Shown: positions 33,670 to 42,925, counted from the first letter of the stretch. The stretch: DNA of 64,000 nt from Paludibacteraceae bacterium (GCA_024401475.1 JAKSKZ010000009.1:33756-97755); one strand, 5' to 3'. Made by a program: numbers and translations. Notes: generated by a model not told the origin, from the sequence alone.

Positions 33670-34440
33670 TTATTTTATAATTAACTCTTGTCCTAAAGAT
33701 ATGGAGTTGTCTTTCAGGTTGTTCCATCTCTTTATCTCGTCAACACTGCATCCGTATCGCTTTGAAATGTTATAGAGGGTGTCGCCTTTGGCAACCGTGT
33801 GCGTGCGTTTCTTTACCTCTTGGGGTTTGCTCTCTTTGTGTTTCTTTTCTTGTTCTTTGACAGATGTTTTTGTCTCGGATTTTTCCTCGGCAATTTTCTT
33901 TGCTTCTTTTAACTCTTTCTTGAAACGTTTCAATGCCTTTCGAATGTCACGGTCGCTCGTGATGCGTCTAGCCTTTTTGTATCGTTTCTTAAAATAGCTT
34001 GTTTCACTATCTTCTATCATGATGCCTCTTGAAGTGGAGGCGTGGATGAAATCGAATTTTTTACCCTCTCTTTTTCTATAAACGATTCCTACATGGCCGA
34101 CTTTCCTACCTTTGGAACCTTTGTAGAAGACCAAATCGCCCTCTTTTAGATTCCTTTTGAAACGAACTTTCTTTCCATGCTTGGGCTGGTCTATGGACGA
34201 ACGGTTAAGCGAAATTCCCAACTTCTTGTAACAGAACCGAGTAAACCCAGAACAGTCAAATGCATTGGGGCCTTCGGCACCATGTCGATAGGGTTTGCCT
34301 TGTTGTTTTTCTGCAAATTGTAGCATCTCTTCAATGCTTTCCAATTCGGGCATTGATTTGATTTCTTCTCTGCTACGGGCGTTAATGTTCCATTGGCAGA
34401 AGATGAACAAGAGTATGATTGTTAAATATTTACGAGTCAT
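33670..34440 (-). CDS. Exported NlpC/P60 peptidoglycan hydrolase with LysM domain
   Basis: 256 aa from ATG 34440; the ATG overlaps the TAA of the upstream gene by one base (TAATG), and it starts a signal peptide (MTRKYLTIILLFIFCQWNINA). Residues from the longer frame lie inside the neighbour. The NlpC/P60 domain has the catalytic Cys in NAFDCSGFTRF, His in KVGHVGIVY and a third polar residue in FIHASTSRG. A Lys/Glu-rich linker then leads to a C-terminal LysM repeat (HTVAKGDTLYNISKRYG). It should cleave stem peptides in the periplasm. Coupling to a radical SAM gene is unusual. Confidence 0.9.
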   Translation of the reverse strand: MTRKYLTIILLFIFCQWNINARSREEIKSMPELESIEEMLQFAEKQQGKPYRHGAEGPNAFDCSGFTRFCYKKLGISLNRSSIDQPKHGKKVRFKRNLKEGDLVFYKGSKGRKVGHVGIVYRKREGKKFDFIHASTSRGIMIEDSETSYFKKRYKKARRITSDRDIRKALKRFKKELKEAKKIAEEKSETKTSVKEQEKKHKESKPQEVKKRTHTVAKGDTLYNISKRYGCSVDEIKRWNNLKDNSISLGQELIIK

Positions 34441-36290
34441 TATACCTGTTTGTTTTTCCAAATTTGCGTTTCGTTTTTTTGAGGTTTGGGCACTTTGACG
34501 GAGAACCATCTATAGACTGGGGTGTCCAAGCCTATGCCGTGCATGTAATTATAGGTGGCGAGGTTTAGCCCGTCGCCTATGGCGTCGATGTCATAGTCTA
34601 ACTTTTCGTCGAAATCCACCTCGTTGTTGGCAAACGGATTTTTCTCTTCCGTGACGCGTTTTACATTGAATTTTTCTGGGTTCTTGCCCGAAGGACTATG
34701 TTCTGTCATGGCGTATCGGTGCCAGAAGGCCGATTGTACCAACCCCTCTTGGAAGAGTTGGCGGACCACCTCGATGGCGTTGATGGTTTCTTGGAGTGTC
34801 TCCGTTGGAAATCCATACATGAGATAGGTGTGAACCATGATGCCCGATTGGGTGAAGTGGCGAGCCGACTCGGCAGCTTGTTGTATGCTTACGCCTTTGT
34901 TCATGAGTTTCAACAATCGGTCGGATGCCACTTCAAGACCACCCGAGACGGCGACACAGCCCGCGTCGGATAGAAGATCGCAAAACTCTTGCGTGTATGA
35001 TTTCTCAAATCGTACATTCCCCCAAAAACTAACGGTCAGTTTCCTTTTTATAATCTCTTCTGCCACCTCTTTTAGAACTTTGGGCGGTAACGCTTCGTCT
35101 GTGAAATGGAACCCGGTCTCTCCTGTTTGTGCAATGATGCTTTCCATACGGTCGACGATGAGCGAGGCCTTTGGTGCGTCGTATCGGCAGATATAGTCGA
35201 TGGTGGTATCGCAGAACGCACATTTTGCCCAGTAGCAACCATGAGCCATGACCATCTTGTTCCACTTGCCACAACTCCATAATTTATGCATGGGATTGAC
35301 CATGTCGGTCATGGACAGATACAAGTCCGTCTTTAATCCGCTGAAGTCGGGTGTGCCGTTTTCGGAGAAAGGAATGTTGATGTTGTCGTTTTGGCTGTAA
35401 ACCAATTCGTTATTTTCTACGTAGTAGGTACGAATCAAATCTTCTTTGCCGCATTTGCCTTCTAAATATTCGGTGATCTTGTGAGTTGGGAGTTCTCCGT
35501 CGTCCAATGTGATGTAATCTACATATTGGAAAATTCGTTTGTCACTCAAATGCCTTAGTTCAGTATTGGGAAACCCTCCGCCCATGAGCGTCTTAATGTT
35601 CGGATGATGGGCCTTGATATATTGGCCACATCTAAGAGCGGCATATAGGCATCCTGGAAAAGGGACTGAAAATCCAACTATCTCAGCCTCAGATTCTTTG
35701 ATTTTCTCTTCGATGAGGTTGAATGTTTCAAGGTCTATTATATTGGGTTTCGCAGAAACAGCCTTTTCTATATTATCAAAAGTGGGAGCGTAACTCGACA
35801 AACTCTCTGCATATTTGATAAGGTCGAAATAAGGGGATATCATCTCGCGAATATAATCGGCAATGTCTTCAATGAAGAGTGTGGCAATATATCTGGCTTT
35901 GTCTTCAATGCCAGAAACTCCGAAAGCCCATTCCATATCGGCCGTGTTGTCGAATCGGGGACCTTCCGGGAATAGAGATCGGTTGGCGATGCGGGGAGCC
36001 AATGTGCGATCTTTCCCTTGTAAGAAACGGATGGCCGCCTCTACACTGTTGATGTAACGATCCCGTTCGTTGAAGATGCGAGCCATCTTTTTGGACATTT
36101 TCCTTTCTGCTGTCTCTTCGAAGATTTTTTTGAGGAAATCTTTGGTATAGATTCGGCAAATAAGTTCGATGCCTAAATCGGATTGAAAAACGGTGTGTCC
36201 TTTCGTATTCAAAAAACCTTTTAATACGGATGTGGAAGGATAGGCCGTGTTTAATTGAGTCAACGGTGGAATCGTTAGAAGTATCTTCAT
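34440..36290 (-). CDS. B12-binding-type radical SAM protein
   Basis: 616 aa from ATG 36290 (MKILLTIPPLTQLNTAYPST). The frame is open much further but the extra 70 residues look like antisense of pepT. Residues 1-250 resemble a cobalamin-binding Rossmann region, with AEIVGFSVPFPGCLYAALRCG and MGGGFPN, but the classic DxHxxG cobalamin motif is not visible. The radical SAM core has a C-x4-C-x2-C cluster motif: Cys 352, 357 and 360 in HGCYWAKCAFC. A later TYLMYGFPTET motif fits the family. Substrate unknown. It lies 11 bp after pepT and overlaps the NlpC/P60 gene by one base, so translation is probably coupled. Confidence 0.85.
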   Translation of the reverse strand: MKILLTIPPLTQLNTAYPSTSVLKGFLNTKGHTVFQSDLGIELICRIYTKDFLKKIFEETAERKMSKKMARIFNERDRYINSVEAAIRFLQGKDRTLAPRIANRSLFPEGPRFDNTADMEWAFGVSGIEDKARYIATLFIEDIADYIREMISPYFDLIKYAESLSSYAPTFDNIEKAVSAKPNIIDLETFNLIEEKIKESEAEIVGFSVPFPGCLYAALRCGQYIKAHHPNIKTLMGGGFPNTELRHLSDKRIFQYVDYITLDDGELPTHKITEYLEGKCGKEDLIRTYYVENNELVYSQNDNINIPFSENGTPDFSGLKTDLYLSMTDMVNPMHKLWSCGKWNKMVMAHGCYWAKCAFCDTTIDYICRYDAPKASLIVDRMESIIAQTGETGFHFTDEALPPKVLKEVAEEIIKRKLTVSFWGNVRFEKSYTQEFCDLLSDAGCVAVSGGLEVASDRLLKLMNKGVSIQQAAESARHFTQSGIMVHTYLMYGFPTETLQETINAIEVVRQLFQEGLVQSAFWHRYAMTEHSPSGKNPEKFNVKRVTEEKNPFANNEVDFDEKLDYDIDAIGDGLNLATYNYMHGIGLDTPVYRWFSVKVPKPQKNETQIWKNKQV

Positions 36291-36301
36291 CGCTATGAAA
36301 A

Positions 36302-37528
36302 TTATCGTTTGGCTACAAGTTCGCAAATGCGTATGATGACGGCAGTAGCCGCACGCATGGATTGAATCGGAACATATTCGAAGCGTCCGTGAAAGTTGTG
36401 TCCGCCGGCAAAAATGTTGGGGCAGGGAAGACCTTCGAAAGAGAGTCTTGCTCCATCTGTTCCGCCTCTGATAGGACTGATTTTGGGTTGGATGCCGCAC
36501 TCTTCCATGGCTTGTTTGGCAATATCTACAACATGCATTACTGGCGTGATTTTCTCTATCATGTTGTAGTATTGGTCTTTCAACGTCAGTTCAACGGTGC
36601 CTGCTCCGTATTTTTGGTTGATTTGGCTGGCAATGGATTCCATTACCTGCTTGCGGTTTTCGAAGTTGTTTCTGTCGTGGTCGCGAATGATGTAATGCAT
36701 CTCGCTCTTTTCCACTGTTCCTTCCATTTGATTCAGATGGAAGAATCCCTCTCTATTCTCTGTTTGCTCGGGAACTTCCTGCTTAGGCAATGCTTGGGCG
36801 AACTCCATCGCAATGCTTAAGGCGTTCTTCATTTTTCCCTTGGCGTATCCTGGGTGGACATTTCTGCCGTTGACTATGATTTTTGCTGCTGCGGCATTGA
36901 AATTTTCGTATTCTAACTCACCTATTTCGCCACCGTCCATTGTGTAGGCCCAGTCTGCACCAAATGATTTCACATCGAAGAGATCCACGCCGCAGCCGAT
37001 TTCCTCGTCGGCGGTGAAGGCAATTTTGATGGTGCCGTGTTTTATTTCTGGATGTTGTAATAAATGTTCTATGGCCGTCATGATTTCTGCCACGCCAGCT
37101 TTGTCGTCAGCACCCAACAGGGTGGTTCCGTCGGTCACGATGATGTCGTTGCCCACATATTTTCTTAACTCGGGAAATTCATTTTCGGAGAGTCTGATGC
37201 CTAATTGCTCGTTTAGAAGGATGTCGCCTCCTTGATAGTTGACAGTACGAGCCTTGATGTTCTCGCCTGAGGCGTCTGGACTTGTATCGACATGTGCGAT
37301 GAATCCAACTGTCGGCAGATCGTTGCCTGCGTTTGAAGGCAGTTCTGCGGAGATGTATCCTCTATTAATATGATCGCAGATGTTACTTAACTTTAACTCT
37401 TTCATTTCCTTCAAAAGTGCTTGGAGGAAAACAACTTGTTCAGGCGAAGATGGATTGGTACCTGAATTTTCGTCGGAAGTTGTTTTAAATTGTATGTAAC
37501 GTAAAAAACGGCTGTCAACAGTTTCCAT
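36302..37528 (-). CDS. pepT: Peptidase T (tripeptide aminopeptidase)
   Basis: 408 aa from ATG 37528 (METVDSRFLRYIQF); eight extra upstream residues are possible but lack family support. M20-family zinc enzyme that removes N-terminal residues from tripeptides in the cytoplasm. Metal and catalytic motifs: GFIAHVDTSPDASGENI (His and Asp), LLGADDKAGVAEIM (bridging Asp), TADEEIGCGVDLF (catalytic Glu-Glu) and SPIRGGTDGARLSFEGLP. First gene of an apparent operon with the radical SAM, NlpC/P60 and ybaK genes. Confidence 0.95.
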   Translation of the reverse strand: METVDSRFLRYIQFKTTSDENSGTNPSSPEQVVFLQALLKEMKELKLSNICDHINRGYISAELPSNAGNDLPTVGFIAHVDTSPDASGENIKARTVNYQGGDILLNEQLGIRLSENEFPELRKYVGNDIIVTDGTTLLGADDKAGVAEIMTAIEHLLQHPEIKHGTIKIAFTADEEIGCGVDLFDVKSFGADWAYTMDGGEIGELEYENFNAAAAKIIVNGRNVHPGYAKGKMKNALSIAMEFAQALPKQEVPEQTENREGFFHLNQMEGTVEKSEMHYIIRDHDRNNFENRKQVMESIASQINQKYGAGTVELTLKDQYYNMIEKITPVMHVVDIAKQAMEECGIQPKISPIRGGTDGARLSFEGLPCPNIFAGGHNFHGRFEYVPIQSMRAATAVIIRICELVAKR

Positions 37529-37568
37529 GATTTTTGTGAGATTAAGAGGCAAAAAATGCCATTTCGCT

Positions 37569-37576
37569 CAAAGTTA
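37569..37576 (-). promoter_or_regulatory. Putative -7 box for the pepT operon
   Basis: Minus strand TAACTTTG, an exact TAnnTTTG match, 40 bp before ATG 37528, with a TTG about 22 bp further upstream as a weak -33. Confidence 0.5.
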
Positions 37577-37684
37577 CTACAAAAAAGGGAATCCTTGGCA
37601 ATAAAGGAAGAATCTTCTCTCTGCTTTTTGTTCGTGTGCGAAAATGATAAGATGCTACAGCTCTCTTTTCTCGTGAATTTTGTG

Positions 37685-37692
37685 TACTTTTG
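37685..37692 (+). promoter_or_regulatory. Putative -7 box for the DUF486 gene
   Basis: TACTTTTG, an exact TAnnTTTG match, 54 bp before ATG 37747. Confidence 0.45.
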
Positions 37693-37746
37693 TCGCCTGT
37701 TTTAGCAAAGCATGGATAAAGACAAACAAACTAATAATTTCAATAA

Positions 37747-38115
37747 ATGAAAGGGTTATATACAATTTTACTCCTTGTCGGTTCCAACATTTTCATGACA
37801 TTGGCGTGGTACGGACATTTGAAACTTCAACAAGCTAAAATCAGCGAATCATGGCCTTTGATTCTCGTGATTGTTTTCTCTTGGGCGATTGCTCTTTTGG
37901 AGTATTCGCTACAGGTTCCAGCTAACCGTATCGGTTTTGAAGAGAATGGAGGCCCGTTCAACTTGGTGCAACTCAAGGTGATTCAAGAGGTGGTTTCATT
38001 GATAGTGTTCTCTATCGTGGCAATGGTGATGTTCCAAGGCGTGGAATTGAAATGGAATCATTTGGCAGCTTTTGCTTGTTTGGTGGCTGCAGTCTATTTT
38101 GTCTTTATGAAATAA
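37747..38115 (+). CDS. DUF486 family small membrane protein (DMT-like)
   Basis: 122 aa with four hydrophobic segments. The signature GSNIFMTLAWYGHLK near the N-terminus and EYSLQVPANRIG in the middle identify the DUF486 family, which belongs to the drug/metabolite transporter superfamily. Length matches the family. No substrate is established. It lies 13 bp before the next gene and is probably co-transcribed with it. Confidence 0.88.
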   Translation: MKGLYTILLLVGSNIFMTLAWYGHLKLQQAKISESWPLILVIVFSWAIALLEYSLQVPANRIGFEENGGPFNLVQLKVIQEVVSLIVFSIVAMVMFQGVELKWNHLAAFACLVAAVYFVFMK

Positions 38116-38128
38116 AGTGTTCTTTTGA

Positions 38129-38647
38129 ATGGACAAAGTGAATAAAATAGAGGATTTGGACAGAGAGCAGTTGCTTGAGTTGGTTCAGATTTATGCCAAA
38201 AATATGTTGGCTTTGGATGGCGTTTGGTTTCAATCTGTTGAATCGGCAGAAGGTATGGACGCCGCGATGGAACACGACAGGAATGCTTGGCGCAGATATA
38301 CCGTTTCGGAAGCACGGAGGATAAAGGCTTTTTTGAACCTTCCTGAAAGGGCTGGCATTGAAGGATTGAAACGAGCCTTGTCGTTCCGCTTCTATGCGGC
38401 TCTCAATGGTGACGAGTTTATTGAGTCTGAAAACACATTGATTTATAGAACGATTTCTTGTCGAGTTCAAAATGCTCGCAGTAGAAAAGGGATGCCGTTC
38501 CATCCTTGTAAGTCCGTGGGTATTTTGGAGTATGGATTCTTTGCCAAAGAAATAGACGATCGTTTTGAATGCGAGGCTTTGAGTTGTTATCCTGATATTA
38601 CGGATACAACTTGTGCCTGTTCTTGGAAATTCACATTGAAGGAGTAA
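38129..38647 (+). CDS. DUF6125-like cytoplasmic protein
   Basis: 172 aa, no signal peptide. The N-terminal pattern KNMLALDGVWFQSVE, GMDAAMEHDRNAWRRY and EARRIKAFL fits a family of unknown function (DUF6125) found in anaerobes. Five Cys occur in the C-terminal half (in SCRVQNA, HPCKS, ECEALSCYP and TCACSW), which could bind a metal. I am fairly sure of the family resemblance from memory, but not of any function. Confidence 0.6.
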   Translation: MDKVNKIEDLDREQLLELVQIYAKNMLALDGVWFQSVESAEGMDAAMEHDRNAWRRYTVSEARRIKAFLNLPERAGIEGLKRALSFRFYAALNGDEFIESENTLIYRTISCRVQNARSRKGMPFHPCKSVGILEYGFFAKEIDDRFECEALSCYPDITDTTCACSWKFTLKE

Positions 38648-38677
38648 TCCTTATGATGCTTGGATTTGACTTTGCAA

Positions 38678-38707
38678 CTTGGTTGCTGTCTGTAGGCACT
38701 AACTTTG
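38678..38707 (+). promoter_or_regulatory. Putative promoter of the TonB receptor/HMA pair
   Basis: TAACTTTG (38700-38707) is an exact -7 match, with CTTG (38678-38681) 18 bp upstream as a possible -33. A 13-codon reading frame starting at 38728 overlaps the receptor start; whether it is translated is unknown. Confidence 0.5.
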
Positions 38708-38759
38708 ATTTGATAAAAACAGTGAGGAATGAATAAGGCAAATAAAGAAAGGAAAGAGT

Positions 38760-41072
38760 ATGGAGAATAATTTACGTTCTTGTCAGTTCTTAGGATTGTT
38801 GTCGTTTTTTATGATGTTCGCCCAATCTTTGTTCGCTGGAGTAAAAGGTAATGTTCAAGATAAAGAGGGTGTTCCTTTGGCGGGTGCCTATATTTGCAAA
38901 TTGAATCCCAATAAAATAGTTGCGGTAACTGATGAAAATGGTGATTTTCAATCGGATGAGATTCATTTGATGGACCGTTTGATGATTAGCTATGTTGGTT
39001 ATGAAAATGATACTGTTTTGGTGAAAAGCGTAGATAAACCTTTGGTAGTGACGCTTTCAAACGATAATCAAATGGCAGAGGTGCAGGTGGTTGGTAAATC
39101 CTATAGTGTTCGTAAGGATAGACTTAGTGTGACCAATCGGGATGTCATCTCGGAGGGCGAGTTGATTCGTGCTGCATGCTGCAACCTTGGCGAGAGTTTT
39201 ACCACTAATCCTTCTGTAGATGTGAGCTATTCTGACGCATCTACGGGGGCTAAGCAGATTAAATTGTTGGGCTTGTCTGGCCGATATGTGCAGATGCTTT
39301 CTGAAAATATACCAAACTATCGAGGAAGTGCCGCCCCATACTCATTGGGTTACATCCCAGGCCCGTGGATGCAAAGCATACAAGTCTCGAAAGGAACCTC
39401 TTCGGTGAAGAATGGTTATGAGGCGGTGACGGGACAAATAGACGTGGAGTTTAAAAAGCCACAAGCCCAAGAGCAGGTGAATGCCAACCTGTATGCTGAT
39501 GTGATGGGCAAGTTGGAACTGAATGCTGATGGAAATATTCATTTAAACAAAAGATTGAGCACTGGCTTGTTGGCTCATTATGAGAAAGCAACGATGGCTC
39601 ATGATAATAATAACGATGGTTTTGCTGATTTGCCTCAAGTGGAACAACTTAATCTACAAAATCGTTGGGCATGGATGGGGGGTCGTTTCATCTCCCAATC
39701 GTCAGTGAAAGGAATGATGGAGGATCGCAGAAGCGGGCAGATTACACACGATATGCCTATGATGGACGACCTCCCTTATGAAATAGACATTGAAACGCAA
39801 CGTTACGAAGCGTTTACAAAAAATGCCTATATCATAGATAAAGAGAAAAATACGAATGTCGCTTTGATTCTTTCTGGTTCCATTCATAACCAAGATGGTG
39901 ATTACGGTGGTTTTAGTCAAGAGGCGTTTCAAACTCGGTTCCCAGAACGAACATTGTCTGCGGATGATTTATCGCGAAGAGGAAAATTCTATGATGTCAA
40001 TCAGTTGAATGGATATGCCTCGTTGCTTTTTGAGACGGATTTTGATAAACGTAATAGCCTTTCTACTGGTTTGAGTTTAAATTATGATCGGTACGACCAA
40101 CGCTATCGTTTGGGTGATGAGGGAAACCTCTCCTCTCTCAAGAATGTGGAAGATGAGACTGTGCCTGGTGTTTATGCTCAATACACCTATAATTTGGATG
40201 ACCGTTGGGTGGCTATGGCTGGTGTGCGTTGGGACTATAGTTCTGTTTTTGGATCTTTCTTCACGCCTAGGGCTCATTTGAAATATGCACCGAACGAAAT
40301 TGCTAATTTCCGTGCTTCGGTGGGCAAGGGTTATCGCTATACGCATCCTTTGGCAGAAAATAGCAATTTGTTGGCAAGTTCCCGAAGAATAGAAGTTAGA
40401 GGAGGCATTCAACAAGAGGAGGCTTGGAATGCAGGCGTTAGTAGTTCATTCTCAATTCCTATTGTGAGGAAGAATTTGTCATTGAGTGTTGAATACTACT
40501 ATACCTATTTTGAGGAGCAAATGGTGGTGGATATGGATGAGGATCCTCACAAGGTGGTTTTCCATTCGTTGGACGGAGATTCTTATTCGCATACTTTTCA
40601 GGTTGAAACTTCCTATCCTTTCTTCAAAGGCTTTTTGTTGACGGCGGCCTATCGTTTGACGGATGTGGAGTCGACCTATAACGGGAAATTGATGGAACAA
40701 CCCTTTACGAATAAATATAAGGCCTTGTTGTCCGCTTCTTATAAAACGCCTTTGGAATTGTGGCAGTTTGATGTGACGCTTCAATACAATGGTGGTGGCC
40801 GTTTGCCTGTGAATTATATGGATGAAGAGGGAAATCCGTCGTGGAACAATCGCTATTCCTCCTATCCGATGCTTAATGCTCAGATTACGAGATTGTTCCG
40901 ACATTGGTCTCTCTATATAGGAGGCGAAAATTTGACGAACTACAAACAGTCACATCCAATTATAGATGCACACAACCCTTGGGGGAATAAGTTTGATTCT
41001 TCTATGATTTATGCACCCATAGATGGTATAATGGGTTACATAGGTGTGCGTTATAATTGGAAAAAATTGTGA
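38760..41072 (+). CDS. TonB-dependent outer-membrane receptor, probably for a metal
   Basis: 770 aa. Signal peptide, then a CarboxypepD-reg-like domain (GNVQDKEGVPLAGAYICKL, residues about 29-105), a plug domain (GESFTTNPSVDVSYSDASTG, LLGLSGRYVQML, SVKNGYEAVTGQIDVEFKKP) and a 22-strand type barrel ending GVRYNWKKL. It takes up a ligand across the outer membrane with energy from TonB-ExbBD. Unlike SusC proteins it is shorter and has no SusD partner. The next gene encodes a small exported HMA protein, which suggests a copper or similar metal ligand. Substrate is inference from context. Confidence 0.88.
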   Translation: MENNLRSCQFLGLLSFFMMFAQSLFAGVKGNVQDKEGVPLAGAYICKLNPNKIVAVTDENGDFQSDEIHLMDRLMISYVGYENDTVLVKSVDKPLVVTLSNDNQMAEVQVVGKSYSVRKDRLSVTNRDVISEGELIRAACCNLGESFTTNPSVDVSYSDASTGAKQIKLLGLSGRYVQMLSENIPNYRGSAAPYSLGYIPGPWMQSIQVSKGTSSVKNGYEAVTGQIDVEFKKPQAQEQVNANLYADVMGKLELNADGNIHLNKRLSTGLLAHYEKATMAHDNNNDGFADLPQVEQLNLQNRWAWMGGRFISQSSVKGMMEDRRSGQITHDMPMMDDLPYEIDIETQRYEAFTKNAYIIDKEKNTNVALILSGSIHNQDGDYGGFSQEAFQTRFPERTLSADDLSRRGKFYDVNQLNGYASLLFETDFDKRNSLSTGLSLNYDRYDQRYRLGDEGNLSSLKNVEDETVPGVYAQYTYNLDDRWVAMAGVRWDYSSVFGSFFTPRAHLKYAPNEIANFRASVGKGYRYTHPLAENSNLLASSRRIEVRGGIQQEEAWNAGVSSSFSIPIVRKNLSLSVEYYYTYFEEQMVVDMDEDPHKVVFHSLDGDSYSHTFQVETSYPFFKGFLLTAAYRLTDVESTYNGKLMEQPFTNKYKALLSASYKTPLELWQFDVTLQYNGGGRLPVNYMDEEGNPSWNNRYSSYPMLNAQITRLFRHWSLYIGGENLTNYKQSHPIIDAHNPWGNKFDSSMIYAPIDGIMGYIGVRYNWKKL

Positions 41073-41135
41073 GGAGAAAAAATTTGAAGTATATTTGAAA
41101 AGACTGGTAGGTCTTGTTTTAAAATTGAATAGAAA

Positions 41136-41462
41136 ATGAAAAGAAGATTAGTTTTGTTAGTGGCAGCTCTCGGTTGCGCATTGACAATTAGTGCAAAGGA
41201 TATAAGAACGGTGACTTGCACCACTGATCCGCAAATGCACTGTGCAGGGTGTGAGAATAAGATAAAAGAGAATCTTCGTTTTGAAAAGGGTGTGAAGGCC
41301 ATCGAAACTAGTGTGGAAAAACAAACGGTGAAGGTGACGTACGATGCCGATAAAACAAATGAAGAGAACATCATCAAAGGTTTTGCTAAAATAAAGTACA
41401 CGGCAACCATTTTGCCTGAGCAAAAGGACGATGAAGAAAAGGAATCAGAGAAAAAGAAGTGA
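41136..41462 (+). CDS. Exported heavy-metal-associated (HMA) domain protein
   Basis: 108 aa. A signal peptide (MKRRLVLLVAALGCALTISA) is followed by one ferredoxin-like HMA domain with the metal motif MHCAGCENK (Cys 36 and 39), then a Lys/Glu-rich tail. HMA domains with CxxC bind Cu(I) and sometimes other soft metals. Being exported, it would work in the periplasm, unlike cytoplasmic CopZ chaperones. It lies 63 bp after the TonB receptor and shares its terminator, so the two probably act together. Metal identity is inferred from the domain family. Confidence 0.88.
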   Translation: MKRRLVLLVAALGCALTISAKDIRTVTCTTDPQMHCAGCENKIKENLRFEKGVKAIETSVEKQTVKVTYDADKTNEENIIKGFAKIKYTATILPEQKDDEEKESEKKK

Positions 41463-41476
41463 TTTCGTTGCGTAAA

Positions 41477-41519
41477 AAGGGAAGCCCACTGTCCGAAAGG
41501 ATGGTGGGCTTCCCTTTTT
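41477..41519. terminator. Bidirectional terminator between HMA gene and thrC
   Basis: AAGGGAAGCCCAC (41477-41489) pairs perfectly with GTGGGCTTCCCTT (41504-41516). T runs follow on the plus strand and A runs precede it, so it can serve both convergent units. Confidence 0.9.
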
Positions 41520-41534
41520 ATTTGTAAAGATGAA

Positions 41535-42836
41535 TTACTTCGTCATCAAATATGCCTTGAAAGTAGCAAAGTCTTTTGAAAGTTCGATGCTCTTCTTTTC
41601 TCCCTTCATAAACTCTTGGAGTTTTTGAGGAATGCAGACAGGCTCGCCGATGATGTTTTCAACGGTGTCTTTGAATTTGGCAGGGTGGGCAGTCTCCAAA
41701 AACACACCTACCTCGTTCTCTTTCAAGTGTTCGCACAATGCTCTGTAACCCACGGCTCCGTGAGGATCCAAAAGATACTTATGCTTCTTGTAGCAGTCGT
41801 TGAGTGTCTCTTTGATTTGCTCGTCGGTATAAGTGCATCCAGAAATCTCGGCAGAAATCTCTTTGTGAGACTTTCCGTAAAGGTCGAGGATGCGAGCGAA
41901 GTTGCTTGGGTCGCCAACATCCATTGCATTGGCGATGGTTTGAACGGATGGCTTAGGACTGTAAACTCCTGATTGAAGATATTGATAGAAAATATCGTTT
42001 TTGTTGTTGGCAGCAATGAAGCGGCTAACTGGCATACCCATTCTCTTGCCGAAAAGACCTGCGGTGATGTTTCCAAAGTTTCCAGAAGGAACGCAGATCA
42101 CGATGTTGTCCTTCTTGCCCATTTTGTGGAGTTGAGCCACAGCATAGAAATAGTAGAATGCTTGAGGAAGGAAACGAGCCACGTTGATGGAGTTGGCAGA
42201 AGTCAACTTCATGTGTTTGTTCAAATCCTCATCCATGAATGCTGATTTAACCAATGCTTGGCAGTCGTCGAACACACCGTCGATTTCCAATGCCGTGATG
42301 TTTTGTCCCAACGTAGTGAACTGGCACTCTTGGATAGGACTGACTTTCCCCTTTGGATAGAGAACGAAAACTCGGATGCCCTTGACGCCTAAGAATCCAT
42401 TGGCAACGGCTGAACCAGTGTCTCCTGATGTGGCCACCAATACATTTACCTCTTCTTTCTTCTCTTTTGCGATGAAATAACCAAGTAGTCTTGACATGAA
42501 ACGAGCGCCGACATCTTTAAATGCCAATGTTGGGCCGTGGTACAACTCAAGGCTGTAGATGTTGTCGTTGACATGAACAAGCGGTACGTCAAAACTCAAC
42601 GTGTCATAAACGATTTTCTTGAGAGATTCCGCATCGACATCTTCACCGAAGAATGCGTCAGCCACTGTGTAAGCAATCTCTTGGAAGGACATGTCCTTCA
42701 TCTTGTCGAAGAAAGAGCTTGGAAGACTCTTGATCACTTCGGGCATGAAAAGACCTTTGTCTGAAGCCAATCCTTTAACGACCGCCTCTTGAAGAGTAGC
42801 CTTTTCTGCTTTTCCGTTTGTACTGTAATATTTCAT
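41535..42836 (-). CDS. thrC: Threonine synthase
   Basis: 433 aa from ATG 42836 (MKYYSTNGKAEKATLQEAVV), the usual N-terminus; the frame is open to 42920 but that stretch overlaps the promoter. PLP enzyme converting O-phosphohomoserine to threonine. The PLP Lys is in GPTLAFKDVGARF; the cofactor phosphate loop is VATSGDTGSAVA; VCVPSGNFGNITAG and LETAHPAKF are also conserved. No homoserine kinase or thrA neighbour is present in the window. The predicted 5' leader of about 75 nt shows no obvious threonine-rich attenuator peptide. Confidence 0.95.
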   Translation of the reverse strand: MKYYSTNGKAEKATLQEAVVKGLASDKGLFMPEVIKSLPSSFFDKMKDMSFQEIAYTVADAFFGEDVDAESLKKIVYDTLSFDVPLVHVNDNIYSLELYHGPTLAFKDVGARFMSRLLGYFIAKEKKEEVNVLVATSGDTGSAVANGFLGVKGIRVFVLYPKGKVSPIQECQFTTLGQNITALEIDGVFDDCQALVKSAFMDEDLNKHMKLTSANSINVARFLPQAFYYFYAVAQLHKMGKKDNIVICVPSGNFGNITAGLFGKRMGMPVSRFIAANNKNDIFYQYLQSGVYSPKPSVQTIANAMDVGDPSNFARILDLYGKSHKEISAEISGCTYTDEQIKETLNDCYKKHKYLLDPHGAVGYRALCEHLKENEVGVFLETAHPAKFKDTVENIIGEPVCIPQKLQEFMKGEKKSIELSKDFATFKAYLMTK

Positions 42837-42917
42837 TGTTTTTCTGTTTGTTTCTAAAAATGCCCTCCAGCCTTGTCCGTAGGTTGGTAATCCTTTGTTT
42901 TGTTCGGATTTGTTTTG

Positions 42918-42925
42918 CAAAAATA
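42918..42925 (-). promoter_or_regulatory. Putative -7 box for thrC
   Basis: Minus strand TATTTTTG, an exact TAnnTTTG match, about 80 bp before ATG 42836. Confidence 0.45.

Noticed and set aside
34441..34509. Longer start for the NlpC/P60 gene
   Set aside because: The extra residues lie inside the upstream radical SAM gene and would block the signal peptide; ATG 34440 gives a clean one.
36291..36500. 70-residue N-terminal extension of the radical SAM protein
   Set aside because: The stretch overlaps pepT in another frame, is Arg/His/Ser-rich and precedes the family N-terminus MKILLTIPP.
42837..42920. Upstream start of thrC
   Set aside because: The ATG at 42920 overlaps the -7 box and the known ThrC N-terminus starts at 42836.
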